This document shows, piece by piece, positions 26,608 to 37,407 of a stretch of DNA of 64,000 nucleotides (position 1 is its first letter; every line of letters starts with the position of its first letter). Both the position numbers and the translations under genes were made by a program. The stretch is from contig NZ_CP040818.1 in the NCBI RefSeq assembly GCF_005887635.2, positions 682,001-746,000 on the forward strand, in the 5' to 3' direction. The notes under the pieces were generated by a model, which was not told the DNA's origin, did no database searches, and saw nothing but the letters and a program-made list of their open reading frames with translations. The stretch is from Paroceanicella profunda (lineage in GTDB: Bacteria > Pseudomonadota > Alphaproteobacteria > Rhodobacterales > Rhodobacteraceae).

Positions 26608-27564
26608 ATGGTAATCAGAAGTGTCGTGGCAGCGACCATTCTGGCCGGCGGGTCGGCGACGGCGAGCTTCGCCGCCGAGCCCATCACCGGTTCGGTTGGC
26701 GGATACATGAACTTCGGGCTGGCCTACCAGTCCGACAACGGCGACGAGATCGGCGTCCTGCGGGATGGCGAGATCTGGCTCGGCTGGAAGGGCACGTCCG
26801 ACAACGGCCTGACCTTCGACGGCCGTGTGGAGCTTGAAGCCTACACCACCGAAGACCAGATCGACGAGAACTGGGCCCGCGTCTCGGGCAACTTCGGTTC
26901 GGTCATGATCGGGTCCAACGACGATGCGTCGGACGCCTTCGAGTATGGCTACTTCGAGGCGCCGAGCACCAAGATCGGCTACTTCGATTCGGACGCCAGC
27001 GTGATCTACTCGTCCAACGGCGGCGATTCTCCGGCCATCTTCTACACCACGCCGAACATCTCCGGCTTCCAGGCCATGGTCGGCTGGACCCCGGACTACC
27101 AGGCCGACGGCCTGGGCAATTCCCAGCACCAGGGCGACAACAACCTGGTGTTCGGCGACGACAGCTCGAAATGGTCCTTCGGCGCCGGCTACTCGGGTGA
27201 GTTCAACGGCGTTGAAGTCGACTTCGGCGGTGGCTACTTCACCATCGAGAACGGCCCGGACGCGGCTCAGGGCGGTATCACCGTCACCTACCAGGGCTTC
27301 GGCGTTGGCGTGACCTATGACCAGCGCGGCGCGAACGACGGCGAAGACGATGCCATCGCCGTGGGCGCCCAGTATACCACCGGCCCGTGGACCGTGGCCG
27401 GCGGCTGGTCGACCGCTCTCAGCGGCGAAGACATGAACGACTACGGCATCTGGGCAACCTATGCCGTCGCCCCGGGCGTCACCGGTACCCTCGGCTACGA
27501 GGGCAACGACACCGACGAGGTCGGCGACAACACCGTGATGGGCTACATGCGCGTCGCATTCTGA
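26608..27564 (+). CDS. Outer-membrane porin, copy 2 (paralogue of the preceding gene)
   Basis: 318-residue porin with signal peptide MVIRSVVAATILAGGSATASFAA. It shares with copy 1 the segments EPITGSVGGYM, DEIGVLRDGEI, LGWKGTSDNGLTFDGR and QIDENWARVSG, and the same YMRVAF-type C terminus, but differs in external loops. ATG at 26608, preceded by GGAG, is chosen because the signal peptide starts there; the longer frame is an AT-rich leader. The two genes are separated by a terminator and 248 bases, so they can be expressed independently. Confidence 0.92.
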   Translation: MVIRSVVAATILAGGSATASFAAEPITGSVGGYMNFGLAYQSDNGDEIGVLRDGEIWLGWKGTSDNGLTFDGRVELEAYTTEDQIDENWARVSGNFGSVMIGSNDDASDAFEYGYFEAPSTKIGYFDSDASVIYSSNGGDSPAIFYTTPNISGFQAMVGWTPDYQADGLGNSQHQGDNNLVFGDDSSKWSFGAGYSGEFNGVEVDFGGGYFTIENGPDAAQGGITVTYQGFGVGVTYDQRGANDGEDDAIAVGAQYTTGPWTVAGGWSTALSGEDMNDYGIWATYAVAPGVTGTLGYEGNDTDEVGDNTVMGYMRVAF

Positions 27565-27588
27565 TCTGCCGATCGGGCATTTCAGGGC

Positions 27589-27624
27589 AAAGGGGGAGCG
27601 GGCCGGGGCCTGCTCCCCTTTTTC
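27589..27624 (+). terminator. Intrinsic terminator after porin 2
   Basis: GGGGAGC (27593-27599), a 12-base loop and GCTCCCC (27612-27618), followed by TTTTTC. Confidence 0.8.
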
Positions 27625-27680
27625 TTTGCGCCGCGGGCCGCTAGAAACGGGGGCAACGCAGCCGCCGGAGGCCCTCCCCC

Positions 27681-28331
27681 ATGTCCCTGTCCGATATCCT
27701 CGCCCGCATCGAAACCGCCCGCCACACCGCCGGCCGCGGCCCGGTCACGCTGGTGGCCGTGTCCAAGGTCCAGCCGGATGCGCGGGTCGAGGCGGTGCTG
27801 GAACAGGGCCAGCGCGTGTTCGGCGAGAATCGGGTTCAGGAGGCGGCGGGCAAGTGGCCCGGCTTCCGGGAGCGGTTCGCGGGCATCGAGCTCCACCTGA
27901 TCGGCCCGCTGCAGACCAACAAGCTGCGCCAGGCGCTGGACCTGTTCGACGTGATCCAGTCCGTCGACCGGCCCAAGCTTGCGCGCCTGCTGGCCGAGGA
28001 GGCCCAGGCCCGCGGCACCTGCCCCGACCTGTTCATCCAGGTGAATACCGGCGAGGAACCGCAGAAGGCCGGCGTGCTGCCCGCCGAGGCGGATGCCTTC
28101 ATCGCCCAGGTGCGCGACGACTACGGCCTGCCGCTGAAGGGCCTGATGGTGATTCCCCCGGTGGACGAGGAGCCCAGCCTGCATTTCGCCCTGCTGGCAA
28201 AGATCGCGCAGCGCAACGGGCTCGAGGGGTTGTCGATGGGCATGAGCAGCGATTTCGAGAGCGCCATCGCCCTCGGCGCCACGCATGTCCGGGTGGGATC
28301 GGCGCTGTTCGGAGACCGCGTTACCGGATGA
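27681..28331 (+). CDS. PLP homeostasis protein, YggS/PROSC family
   Basis: 216-residue single-domain alanine-racemase-fold protein that binds pyridoxal phosphate and buffers its level. The PLP lysine is expected at Lys29 in VTLVAVSKVQPD; other family segments are FGENRVQEAAGKW, HLIGPLQTNKLRQAL, QVNTGEEPQKAGV and LSMGMSSDFESAIALGATHVRVGSALFG. It overlaps the convergent L,D-transpeptidase gene by 11 bases. Confidence 0.94.
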   Translation: MSLSDILARIETARHTAGRGPVTLVAVSKVQPDARVEAVLEQGQRVFGENRVQEAAGKWPGFRERFAGIELHLIGPLQTNKLRQALDLFDVIQSVDRPKLARLLAEEAQARGTCPDLFIQVNTGEEPQKAGVLPAEADAFIAQVRDDYGLPLKGLMVIPPVDEEPSLHFALLAKIAQRNGLEGLSMGMSSDFESAIALGATHVRVGSALFGDRVTG

Positions 28332-28818
28332 TCACCCGGCTGCGCGGGCTCCAGCGCGACAGGATCCAGCCGAGATCCGCGCGCCGGAAGGCGACGCAGC
28401 CCGCCGTGGGCTTGCGCGGCCCGCGCCAGACATGCAGGAAGATGGCGCTGCCCGCCCCCGCCACGGCCACCGGCCAGTTGTAATCCAGCACCGCCACGAG
28501 GTCGTAGAGCCCGTCCGGCCGGCGCAGCGCCTCATGAGACTGCGGGTGCGGGGCGCGGACGGCGGAATTGTAGGCCGGGTCCGCCGGGTCATCGGACCAG
28601 AGGTCCCGCGGGCCGATGGGCCGGGCACCGGGCGGAACGCCGCCCCGGTCCGGCCGGGCCATCACCGCGCCGACATGCCAGAGCCCACGCGGGGTGATGC
28701 CGTCGCCCTCGCCGCGCTTCTCGCCGATGCCGCCACGCCCCAGCGCGCAGGGAAAGGTCCGGCCGAGGAAGCGCGCGCCCCAGCGTCCCACCACCAGGTC
28801 CGTCACGCGCGGGGTCAC
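28321..28818 (-). CDS. L,D-transpeptidase (YkuD-type catalytic domain) family protein
   Basis: 165-residue protein whose C-terminal part reads SAIFLHVWRGPRKPTAGCVAFRR, giving the His129 and Cys141 pair of YkuD-type transpeptidases that crosslink or modify peptidoglycan. No signal peptide is evident from the chosen start, which is unusual for a periplasmic enzyme; the N terminus MTPRVTDLVVGRWGARFLGRTFPCALGRGG fits the short stand-alone subfamily. It follows ribA with a four-base overlap and is probably co-transcribed with it. Confidence 0.82.
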   Translation of the reverse strand: MTPRVTDLVVGRWGARFLGRTFPCALGRGGIGEKRGEGDGITPRGLWHVGAVMARPDRGGVPPGARPIGPRDLWSDDPADPAYNSAVRAPHPQSHEALRRPDGLYDLVAVLDYNWPVAVAGAGSAIFLHVWRGPRKPTAGCVAFRRADLGWILSRWSPRSRVIIR

Positions 28819-29909
28819 AGCAGGTGGCCGCTCTTTGCCGCCTTCACCGCGAGGTACCCACGGTTGTGCGGGTTCTCGCCCACGCGCAGCGGCACGCGCT
28901 CGGCCACCGCCACGCCGGCGCCTTCCATCATCGACACCTTGCGCGGGTTGTTCGTCATCAGCCGCACCGCGGAGAACCCCATGCGCTTGAGGATCTCCGC
29001 GCCGATGCGGAAATCGCGCTCGTCATCCTCGAAGCCGATGCGATGGTTGGCCTCCACCGTGTCGAACCCCTGGTCCTGCAGGGAGTAGGCGCGCATCTTG
29101 TTGGCAAGGCCGATGCCCCTGCCCTCCTGGTTGAGGTAGAGCAGGACGCCGGCGCCCTCGGCGCCGATCTGGGCCAGCGCGGCGCGCAGCTGCGGCCCGC
29201 AATCGCACTTCAGCGAGCCGATGAGATCGCCGGTGAAACAGGCCGAATGCAGGCGCGAGAGCACCGGCTGGCGGCGGTCCGGCGTGCCGATCTCCACCGC
29301 GTAATGCTCCTCGCCGCCGTTGCGCGGCCGGAAGACATGCACGCGCCCGGCTTCCGACACCTCCAGCGGCACGCGCGCGTCGGCCACCGGCTCCAGCGCC
29401 ATAGCCTCGGGCTGGGCCCGGGCCACGTCGGCGACCGAGAGCTGGCACAGCCCCGCCTCCAGCGCGCGCGCCTCCAGCCCCGCCCCGCCGACGAGGGTCA
29501 CCGCCGCCGGCAACAGGTGCGCCTGCTTGGCCAGGTGCACCGCCACGCGCGCGAGCGCGGCATCGCCGCCGCGCCGGGTGGCATAGGGGCCCTTCATCGG
29601 CATCTTCAGGTCGGAGGCCGGGTCGGCCGTGGCGCGCAGCCAGGCCGCGGCCACGTCCGCCGGCACCGCGATGCGGGCAATGTCGCCGTCATAGGCCCGG
29701 GCCCGCAGTGTCTCGGCCCGGCGCGCGGTCACCACCACGTCGATCTCCCCGCCCAGAGAGCGCAGCTCGGCCAGCCGGTCCGCCGTCAGGGTCTCGGCGG
29801 CAAGCGCCAGCAGACGGGCCTCGCCGGCGCGCAGCAGCACGGGCAGCCCGATGCGGAAATCGGCCTGCGCCCGCGCCACGCGCTCTTCGGCGCTGAGATG
29901 AAATGTCAT
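28815..29909 (-). CDS. ribA: GTP cyclohydrolase II with N-terminal extension
   Basis: 364-residue enzyme for the first committed step of riboflavin synthesis. The C-terminal about 200 residues are the RibA domain: zinc ligands Cys224, Cys235 and Cys237 in HSACFTGDLIGSLKCDCG, QEGRGIGL at 261-268 and LMTNNPRKV. The first about 165 residues are an extra domain lacking the acidic metal motifs of DHBP synthase, perhaps a degenerate RibB-like part. ATG at 29909 is chosen; an ATG five codons upstream is possible. Confidence 0.9.
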   Translation of the reverse strand: MTFHLSAEERVARAQADFRIGLPVLLRAGEARLLALAAETLTADRLAELRSLGGEIDVVVTARRAETLRARAYDGDIARIAVPADVAAAWLRATADPASDLKMPMKGPYATRRGGDAALARVAVHLAKQAHLLPAAVTLVGGAGLEARALEAGLCQLSVADVARAQPEAMALEPVADARVPLEVSEAGRVHVFRPRNGGEEHYAVEIGTPDRRQPVLSRLHSACFTGDLIGSLKCDCGPQLRAALAQIGAEGAGVLLYLNQEGRGIGLANKMRAYSLQDQGFDTVEANHRIGFEDDERDFRIGAEILKRMGFSAVRLMTNNPRKVSMMEGAGVAVAERVPLRVGENPHNRGYLAVKAAKSGHLL

Positions 29910-30098
29910 GAGCGGACCCCGCATCCGAACCAGCGTGCACCACCAGCACCGGACCGATATAGGCGCTTGCCCGGGAAAGTGAAACAATTGCACGGGTGGC
30001 AACACGCTTGCGTGACATTCATGTACATACCCTTGCTCAGGCCGTCCGGCGACAGATGTGATCACCATGACGAAACGCTTCCGTGACTGGGGAATGAC

Positions 30099-30785
30099 AT
30101 GAGCACGCTGCGCAAGATCCTGCTGGTTGACGACGAGGCCGACCTCCGGGAGGCCCTCGCCGACCAACTCGTTCTCACCGATGATTTCGACGTGTTCGAG
30201 GCCGGAAACGGCGCCGAGGCACTGGAGAAGGTCAAGGAGCAGACCTATGACCTCGTGGTTCTCGACGTCGGCCTGCCCGATCTCGACGGCCGCGAGCTGT
30301 GCCGGCTCATGCGCAAGAACGGGGTGAAATGCCCGATCCTGATGCTCACCGGCCACGCGTCGGATTCCGACACCATCCTGGGGCTGGACGCCGGCGCGAA
30401 CGATTACGTCGCCAAGCCTTTCCGCTTCCCGGTGCTGCTGGCGCGCATCCGCGCGCAGCTGCGCCAGCACGAGCAGTCGGAGGACGCGGTCTTCGCCATC
30501 GGGCCCTACTCCTTCCGCCCCTCCACCAAGATGCTGATGGACGAGCGCGACCAGAAGATCCGCCTCACCGAGAAGGAAACCTCCATCCTCAAGTATCTCT
30601 ATCGCGCCGATGACCGCGTGGTCAGCCGCGACACGCTGCTTCACGAGGTCTGGGGCTACAATGCCGGGGTCACCACCCACACGCTGGAGACGCACATCTA
30701 CCGCCTGCGGCAGAAGATCGAGCCGGACCCGGCCAATGCACGCATCCTGGTCACCGAGTCCGGCGGCTACCGCCTGGTGCCGTGA
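30099..30785 (+). CDS. cenR: OmpR-family response regulator, CenR-like
   Basis: 228-residue regulator with a receiver domain (Asp11, Asp12 acidic pocket; Asp56 phosphorylation site in LVVLDVGLPD; YVAKPF lysine) and a C-terminal winged helix (VVSRDTLLHEVWGYNAGVTTHTLETHIYRLRQKIEPDP). The sequence closely fits the alphaproteobacterial orphan regulator CenR, which governs envelope and division genes, especially NDYVAKPFRFPVLLARIRAQLRQHEQSEDAVF. No sensor kinase lies next to it. The symbol rests on remembered sequence likeness. Confidence 0.88.
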   Translation: MSTLRKILLVDDEADLREALADQLVLTDDFDVFEAGNGAEALEKVKEQTYDLVVLDVGLPDLDGRELCRLMRKNGVKCPILMLTGHASDSDTILGLDAGANDYVAKPFRFPVLLARIRAQLRQHEQSEDAVFAIGPYSFRPSTKMLMDERDQKIRLTEKETSILKYLYRADDRVVSRDTLLHEVWGYNAGVTTHTLETHIYRLRQKIEPDPANARILVTESGGYRLVP

Positions 30786-30964
30786 GGCACGGCCAGCCCT
30801 CAGAAACCCATACCGCCTGACAGAAAAGCCGCTGCGGGACCGCGGCGGGGCTTGACCGCCCAGGCGCCCGGACGCACGATATGCATGCACCCGACGATCC
30901 CCAGGTTCGCGGTGCAGTCTTCGGCCCACCCCCTCACCGGGCCGGAAACCCCTCGCAGGGTGGA

Positions 30965-30996
30965 CGCCCGACGGCCCCAGACCGTCGGGCGCTTTC
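30965..30996 (+). terminator. Intrinsic terminator between the response regulator and xth
   Basis: CGCCCGACGG (30965-30974), loop CCCCAGA and CCGTCGGGCG (30982-30991), followed by CTTTCC. Perfect 10-bp stem. Confidence 0.75.
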
Positions 30997-31054
30997 CGTC
31001 TTGAGGCCGGGGCCTTACCGGGCCATTATCCGCGCCCAACAGCCGGAGACCCCC

Positions 31055-31843
31055 ATGACCGTCACGATCTGCACCTGGAACATCAATTCCGTTCGCCTGC
31101 GCGAGCCCATCGTGCGCCGTCTGCTCGAAGAGGAGGCGCCGGACATCCTGTGCCTGCAGGAAACCAAGTCCCCGGTGGAGAAGCTGCCGCTGGAGGGATT
31201 CGCGTCCCTGGGCTACACCCATGCCATCGCCCGCGGCCAGAAGGGCTACAACGGCGTGGCCATCCTCTCGCGCCTGCCGATGGAGGACGCCGGCCAGCGC
31301 GACTTCTGCGCCAAGGGCGACGCGCGCCATGTCGCCGGGCGGCTGGCCGACGGCACGCTGATCCACAATTACTACATCCCCGCCGGCGGCGACGAGCCGG
31401 ACCCGGCGGTGAATGCGAAGTTCGAGCACAAGCTCGCCTTCCTCACCGAGATGCGGGACTGGTTCAGCGCCGAGCCGCCGGTGCGCTCGGTGCTGGTGGG
31501 CGACCTCAACATCGCCCCGCGCGAGGATGACGTCTGGTCGCACAAGGCGCTGCTGAAGGTGGTCTCGCACACGCCGGTGGAGGTGGAGCACCTGGCGGCG
31601 GCGCAGGCGGCCGGGAACTGGGTGGACATCACCCGGCAGCACATCCCCGAGGGGCTGCTCTACTCCTGGTGGTCCTACCGCGCGAAGGACTGGGACGCGG
31701 CGGACAAGGGCCGCCGGCTGGACCATGTCTGGGCCACGCCCGACATCGCGCCCCTCGCCTCCGGCAGCCGGATCCTGCGCGACGCGCGCGGCTGGACCCA
31801 GCCCTCCGACCATGCCCCGGTCTTCGCGACCTTCGACATCTGA
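31055..31843 (+). CDS. xth: Exodeoxyribonuclease III (AP endonuclease)
   Basis: 262-residue exonuclease III-family enzyme for base-excision repair. Motifs include TWNINSVRLR at the start, LCLQETKSP with the metal-binding Glu, VLVGDLNIAPREDDVW, and DHVWATPDI plus WTQPSDHAPVFATFDI with the catalytic Asp-His at the C terminus. ATG at 31055 begins the conserved fold; the longer frame covers the terminator hairpin. The next gene starts 9 bases later. Confidence 0.95.
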   Translation: MTVTICTWNINSVRLREPIVRRLLEEEAPDILCLQETKSPVEKLPLEGFASLGYTHAIARGQKGYNGVAILSRLPMEDAGQRDFCAKGDARHVAGRLADGTLIHNYYIPAGGDEPDPAVNAKFEHKLAFLTEMRDWFSAEPPVRSVLVGDLNIAPREDDVWSHKALLKVVSHTPVEVEHLAAAQAAGNWVDITRQHIPEGLLYSWWSYRAKDWDAADKGRRLDHVWATPDIAPLASGSRILRDARGWTQPSDHAPVFATFDI

Positions 31844-31852
31844 GGAGCCGCC

Positions 31853-32596
31853 ATGATCGAGAGTGTCGTCGAGGGCCCGGTCGCCCGCATCACCCTCGCC
31901 CGCCCCGAGCGCCACAACGCGCTCGACCGCGAGGCGATGGCGGCGCTGACGGCCGAGCTGGACCGGCTCGCCGCCCTGCCGGAGCTGCGCGCGCTGGTGC
32001 TCACCGGCACCGGGCGCAGCTTCTGTTCCGGCGCGGCGCTGGACGGGCTGGCCGCGGACTGGACACGCAACCCCCTCACCGCGCTGTGCGACCGGCTGGA
32101 AGCCTTCCCGCGCCCCACCGTCTGCGCCCTGAACGGCGGGGCCTACGGCGGCGGCGTGGAACTGGCCCTCGCCTGCGATTTCCGCATCGGCGTGGAAGGG
32201 ATGCGCCTGTTCGTGCCGCCCGCGAAACTGGGCATCCACTACGAGCCGGCCGGCATCTCGCGCGCGCTGCGCGTGATGGGCCAGCAGGCCACCCGGCGGC
32301 TGTTCCTGCTGGCAGAGACCTTCGGCGACACGGCGCTGCGCGACCTCGGCTTCCTCGACCACCTGGTGGCCCCGGAGGCGCTGGGGCCGCGCGTGGAGGC
32401 GCTGGTGGAGGAGATCGCGGCGCTCGCGCCCCTCGCCGTCTCCGGAATGAAGCGCACCATCACCGAGCTTGCCACCGGCACGCTGGACGCGGAGGCCGCG
32501 CGCGGGCGCATCGCCGCCTGCTTCGCCTCCGCCGATCATGCCGAGGGGCTGGCCGCGATGCGCGACAAGCGCACGCCGCGGTTCACCGGCGCCTGA
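31853..32596 (+). CDS. Enoyl-CoA hydratase/isomerase family protein
   Basis: 247-residue crotonase-fold protein acting on acyl-CoA thioesters. Oxyanion-hole segments are visible: GTGRSFCSGAALDGLA and ALNGGAYGGGVELALACDFRIG. The position of the second catalytic Glu in hydratases seems not conserved (PPAKLGIHYEPAGISRAL), so it may be an isomerase or other crotonase reaction rather than a hydratase. It sits 9 bases behind xth without functional link. Confidence 0.87.
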   Translation: MIESVVEGPVARITLARPERHNALDREAMAALTAELDRLAALPELRALVLTGTGRSFCSGAALDGLAADWTRNPLTALCDRLEAFPRPTVCALNGGAYGGGVELALACDFRIGVEGMRLFVPPAKLGIHYEPAGISRALRVMGQQATRRLFLLAETFGDTALRDLGFLDHLVAPEALGPRVEALVEEIAALAPLAVSGMKRTITELATGTLDAEAARGRIAACFASADHAEGLAAMRDKRTPRFTGA

Positions 32597-32710
32597 CCCA
32601 TCGCCGCCGCCTGCCGGGGTGTTCCGACCCCTGCAATCGGCCCCGATCAACCCCACGCCGCCCGGCGTGAAAATACCAGACAGGACTCGCGACTGATTCC
32701 GCCCCCACTG

Positions 32711-32742
32711 CTTGCAGGCCGCAGTTGCGCCGCCTATATCGG
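32711..32742 (+). promoter_or_regulatory. Heat-shock (RpoH) promoter of dnaK
   Basis: CTTG (32711-32714), 18 bases, then CCTATATCGG (32733-32742), an exact fit to the alphaproteobacterial sigma-32 pattern CTTG-N17/18-CYTATNTNNG. It lies 113 bases before the dnaK ATG. No CIRCE element was seen. Confidence 0.75.
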
Positions 32743-32854
32743 CGTTGACTCCGATGCTCCTCACAACCATGTGAGGGGCCCTCAGGGATGGGGCCGGGGG
32801 GCCGTAACGGACCCGGGCTCCGGAATCGCCGCGTAAAGGAAAGGATGCAGATTC

Positions 32855-34771
<1,917 letters not shown>

Positions 34772-34780
34772 GGCCAGTCG

Positions 34781-34808
34781 GGCGGCACCCGTGAGACCGG
34801 GTGCCGCC
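34781..34808 (+). terminator. Hairpin after dnaK without U-tract
   Basis: GGCGGCACCC-N8-GGGTGCCGCC, a perfect 10-bp stem, followed by C-rich DNA. It may attenuate read-through or protect the dnaK mRNA 3' end rather than fully terminate. Confidence 0.55.
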
Positions 34809-34825
34809 CCCGCAAGGGGCCTTTG

Positions 34826-35710
34826 ATGGACCGCATTCCGACCACAGACCAGATGCCTTTCGGAGACCATGCCCTGCCCGGCGTGGTCGATTCGCTTCGG
34901 CGGATGGCCGATCACATGCCCGACGGCAGGCTGGGCCTCTGGGGCGTGTCGCTGCTGCGCAAGCTCTGCCTGGCCGGGCGGGAGGCGCCGTTCGACGTGA
35001 CGGTGTTCGGCAGCCAGAAGGTGCGCCTGCACCCGGGCGACAACCGCTGCGAGAAGCGCGCCTTCGCCGGCATCCACCTGTGGGACGCGGAGGAACGCGA
35101 CTTCCTCGACACCCTGGTGGCGCGGGCGGAGGGCGATTTCTGCTTCGTCGACGCCGGTGCGAACGTGGGGCTCTACACCCTCTCCGTGCGCGCCGCCTGC
35201 CAGGCCCGCGGCGTGGCGCTGAAGGCGGTGGCGGTGGAGCCGGACCCGGTGAATGCCGGGCGGCTGCGCTTCAACCTCGCCGCCTCCGGTGCATCGGACG
35301 TGGTGCATGCCCCGGTGGCCCTTGGCGCGGAGGCCGGCAGCGTGCGCTTCGCCTCCGGCGGCCTGTCGAACCGCGGCGAGGCGCGGGTGGCGGAGAGCGG
35401 TGACTTCGAGGTGCCGATGCGCCCGCTGCTCGACGTGGTGCGCGATGCGGGGCTGCCCCGGATCGACGCGATGAAAATGGATATCGAAGGGGTGGAGCTG
35501 CCGGTTCTCACCGCCTTCCTCGCCCATGCCCCCGTGGCGCTCTGGCCCGGGCATGTGGTTCTCGAAACCGGCCGAGGGCCCGAGAGCGAGCCGGTCCGCC
35601 TGCTCGTGTCCCGTGGCTACGCTCCCGTGCTGCGCACCGGGATCAACACCATTCTCAGCCTGCAGGCCCGGCCTGCACGGCAGCAGGAGCCGACCGATGT
35701 CGAAACGTGA
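34826..35710 (+). CDS. FkbM family methyltransferase
   Basis: 294-residue S-adenosylmethionine-dependent methyltransferase of the FkbM family. The SAM motif [13 protein letters not shown] is at 108-120, a second glycine-free acidic motif [19 protein letters not shown] follows, and [17 protein letters not shown] is the diagnostic FkbM C-terminal segment. Such enzymes O-methylate sugars, natural products or surface polymers; the substrate here is unknown. ATG at 34826 is 54 bases after dnaK (a TTG just before is less likely). Its last 14 bases overlap dnaJ, so dnaJ translation is coupled to it. Confidence 0.88.
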   Translation: MDRIPTTDQMPFGDHALPGVVDSLRRMADHMPDGRLGLWGVSLLRKLCLAGREAPFDVTVFGSQKVRLHPGDNRCEKRAFAGIHLWDAEERDFLDTLVARAEGDFCFVDAGANVGLYTLSVRAACQARGVALKAVAVEPDPVNAGRLRFNLAASGASDVVHAPVALGAEAGSVRFASGGLSNRGEARVAESGDFEVPMRPLLDVVRDAGLPRIDAMKMDIEGVELPVLTAFLAHAPVALWPGHVVLETGRGPESEPVRLLVSRGYAPVLRTGINTILSLQARPARQQEPTDVET

Positions 35711-36839
35711 TCTGTACGAAATTCTCGGCGTGTCGAAGGGCGCGTCCGAAGCCGAGCTGAAGAAGGCCTACAAGAAGAAGGTCATGGAGTTTCACCCCGA
35801 CCGGAACCGCGACAACCCTGACGCGGAGACGAAGTTCAAGGAGGTGAACGAGGCCTACGACATCCTCAAGGACAGCCAGAAGAAGGCGGCCTACGACCAG
35901 TTCGGCCACGCGGCCTTCGAGGGCGGCATGGGCGGCCCGCGCGGCGGCGGCAACGCGGATTTCTCCTCCGCCTTCTCCGACGTGTTCGACGACCTGTTCG
36001 GCGATTTCATGGGCGGCGGCGGTGGCCGGCGGCGCGGCGGCAACCCGCGCGCCACCCGCGGCTCGGACCTGCGCTACAACCTCTCCATCTCGCTGGAAGA
36101 GGCGATGTCGGGCAAGCAGGCCAGCCTGCAGGTGCCCGGTTCCACCGCCTGCGACGCCTGCTCGGGAACGGGAGCTGCCGGCGGCAGCGAGCCCTCCACC
36201 TGCCCCACCTGCTCGGGCATGGGCAAGGTGCGCGCGCAGCAGGGCTTCTTCACCATCGAGCGCACCTGCCCCACCTGTGCGGGCCAGGGCCAGATCATCA
36301 AGAACAAGTGCACCGAATGCGGCGGCTCCGGCCGGCAGGAGCGCGTGCGCTCGCTGAATGTGAACATCCCCGCGGGTGTGGAGACCGGCACGCGGATCCG
36401 GCTCGCCGGCGAGGGCGAGGCGGGCCTGCGCGGCGGGCCGTCGGGCGATCTCTACATCTTCATCCAGGTGGCCGAGCATCCGATCTTCGAGCGCGACGCG
36501 CAGAACCTGCATTGCCGGGTGCCGCTGTCGATGGTCACCGCCTCGCTGGGAGGCGAGATCGAGGTGCCCACGCTGGACGGCGGACGCACCAAGGTGAAGG
36601 TGCCCGAGGGCGTGCAGTCCGGCAAGTTGCTGCGCCTGCGCGGCAAGGGCATGCCGGCGCTGCGCGGCGGCCCGGCGGGCGATCTCTATCTGGAGCTTGC
36701 GGTGGAAACGCCGGTCAACCTCTCCGCGCGCCAGAAGGAACTCATGCGCGAGTTCGAGAAGGCCGGGCGGGACAACAATCCCGAGGCCACCGACTTCCTC
36801 TCGAAGGTCAAGCGCTTCTGGGACGGCATGACCAACTGA
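35697..36839 (+). CDS. dnaJ: Hsp40 co-chaperone DnaJ
   Basis: 380-residue co-chaperone of DnaK. J-domain at the N terminus with the HPD motif ([10 protein letters not shown]), then a Gly-rich linker, four CxxCxGxG zinc repeats ([32 protein letters not shown]) and the beta-rich C-terminal domains. Full length. The start lies inside the FkbM gene. A GC-rich hairpin follows the stop. Confidence 0.98.
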   Translation: MSKRDLYEILGVSKGASEAELKKAYKKKVMEFHPDRNRDNPDAETKFKEVNEAYDILKDSQKKAAYDQFGHAAFEGGMGGPRGGGNADFSSAFSDVFDDLFGDFMGGGGGRRRGGNPRATRGSDLRYNLSISLEEAMSGKQASLQVPGSTACDACSGTGAAGGSEPSTCPTCSGMGKVRAQQGFFTIERTCPTCAGQGQIIKNKCTECGGSGRQERVRSLNVNIPAGVETGTRIRLAGEGEAGLRGGPSGDLYIFIQVAEHPIFERDAQNLHCRVPLSMVTASLGGEIEVPTLDGGRTKVKVPEGVQSGKLLRLRGKGMPALRGGPAGDLYLELAVETPVNLSARQKELMREFEKAGRDNNPEATDFLSKVKRFWDGMTN

Positions 36840-36845
36840 TCCGCC

Positions 36846-36866
36846 GCCCCCTCCACCGGAGGGGGC
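36846..36866 (+). terminator. Hairpin after dnaJ
   Basis: GCCCCCTCC-ACC-GGAGGGGGC, a perfect 9-bp stem seven bases after the stop. No U-tract. Confidence 0.55.
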
Positions 36867-36915
36867 AGACCGGCACACGGCCCCGGCCCCCCGGGTGTCC
36901 AGACGGCCGACCGCT

Positions 36916-36979
36916 GATACACTGGTCGGATACGGGTCGGAATTGTCAGATACGGTTACTGGTCCGCTACGGGTCGGAC
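36916..36979. repeat. Small degenerate repeat cluster with GATAC/GGTCGG motifs
   Basis: Four spaced near-repeats containing (G)ATAC or CTAC followed by GGTCGG or GGTCC occur within 64 bases of the spacer downstream of dnaJ. No gene is seen between 36840 and 37101. Confidence 0.35.
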
Positions 36980-37101
36980 CTGCGCCGGACAGGGCCCTGC
37001 ATCTCGCGAAGCTGTCCGGCGGATGCGGTGTATCTCCCGGGGCTTACCGGGCAACCGCAACGGCGTGTCATTCTCCGCGCCCGGGGGGCACGGGGCAGGT
37101 G

Positions 37102-37407
37102 TCAGCGGCGCAGACGCTGCGCGTTGGACCGGGTCTTGTTGCCGAACGGCACGAGCGCGGCGCGCATCATGCCCGCCGGGCTGCCGCCACCGAGGGCCAC
37201 GCCCGCGGCCGCGTTCACCGACTTCACGAAAGTCTCGTGCTTTTCCATCACCATACGGGTCATCTCCGTGTTGGTCATGGTGCCGTTGGCCATCAGCATG
37301 TTGCGCCGCAGGATCACTTCGCTGGCTGAGACAGCGATGGCGACGTTGAGTTGGGAAATCTCGAGGACATCCCGGTAGAGGGACATGCTGTCAACGAAAG
37401 AGAACAT
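37102..37407 (-). CDS. Small conserved helical protein (phasin/antifreeze-annotated Rhodobacterales family)
   Basis: 101-residue protein, mostly amphipathic helix: YRDVLEISQLNVAIAVSASEVILRRNMLMANG, then MTRMVMEKHETFVKSVNAAAGVALG and a basic tail FGNKTRSNAQRLRR. It resembles small Rhodobacterales proteins variously labelled antifreeze or phasin-like, possibly binding polyhydroxyalkanoate granules, but the function is not established. ATG at 37407 is chosen; the longer frame is not protein-like. Upstream, TGCACTGCA (37427-37435) could be a regulator site. It is transcribed divergently from rimP. Confidence 0.7.
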   Translation of the reverse strand: MFSFVDSMSLYRDVLEISQLNVAIAVSASEVILRRNMLMANGTMTNTEMTRMVMEKHETFVKSVNAAAGVALGGGSPAGMMRAALVPFGNKTRSNAQRLRR

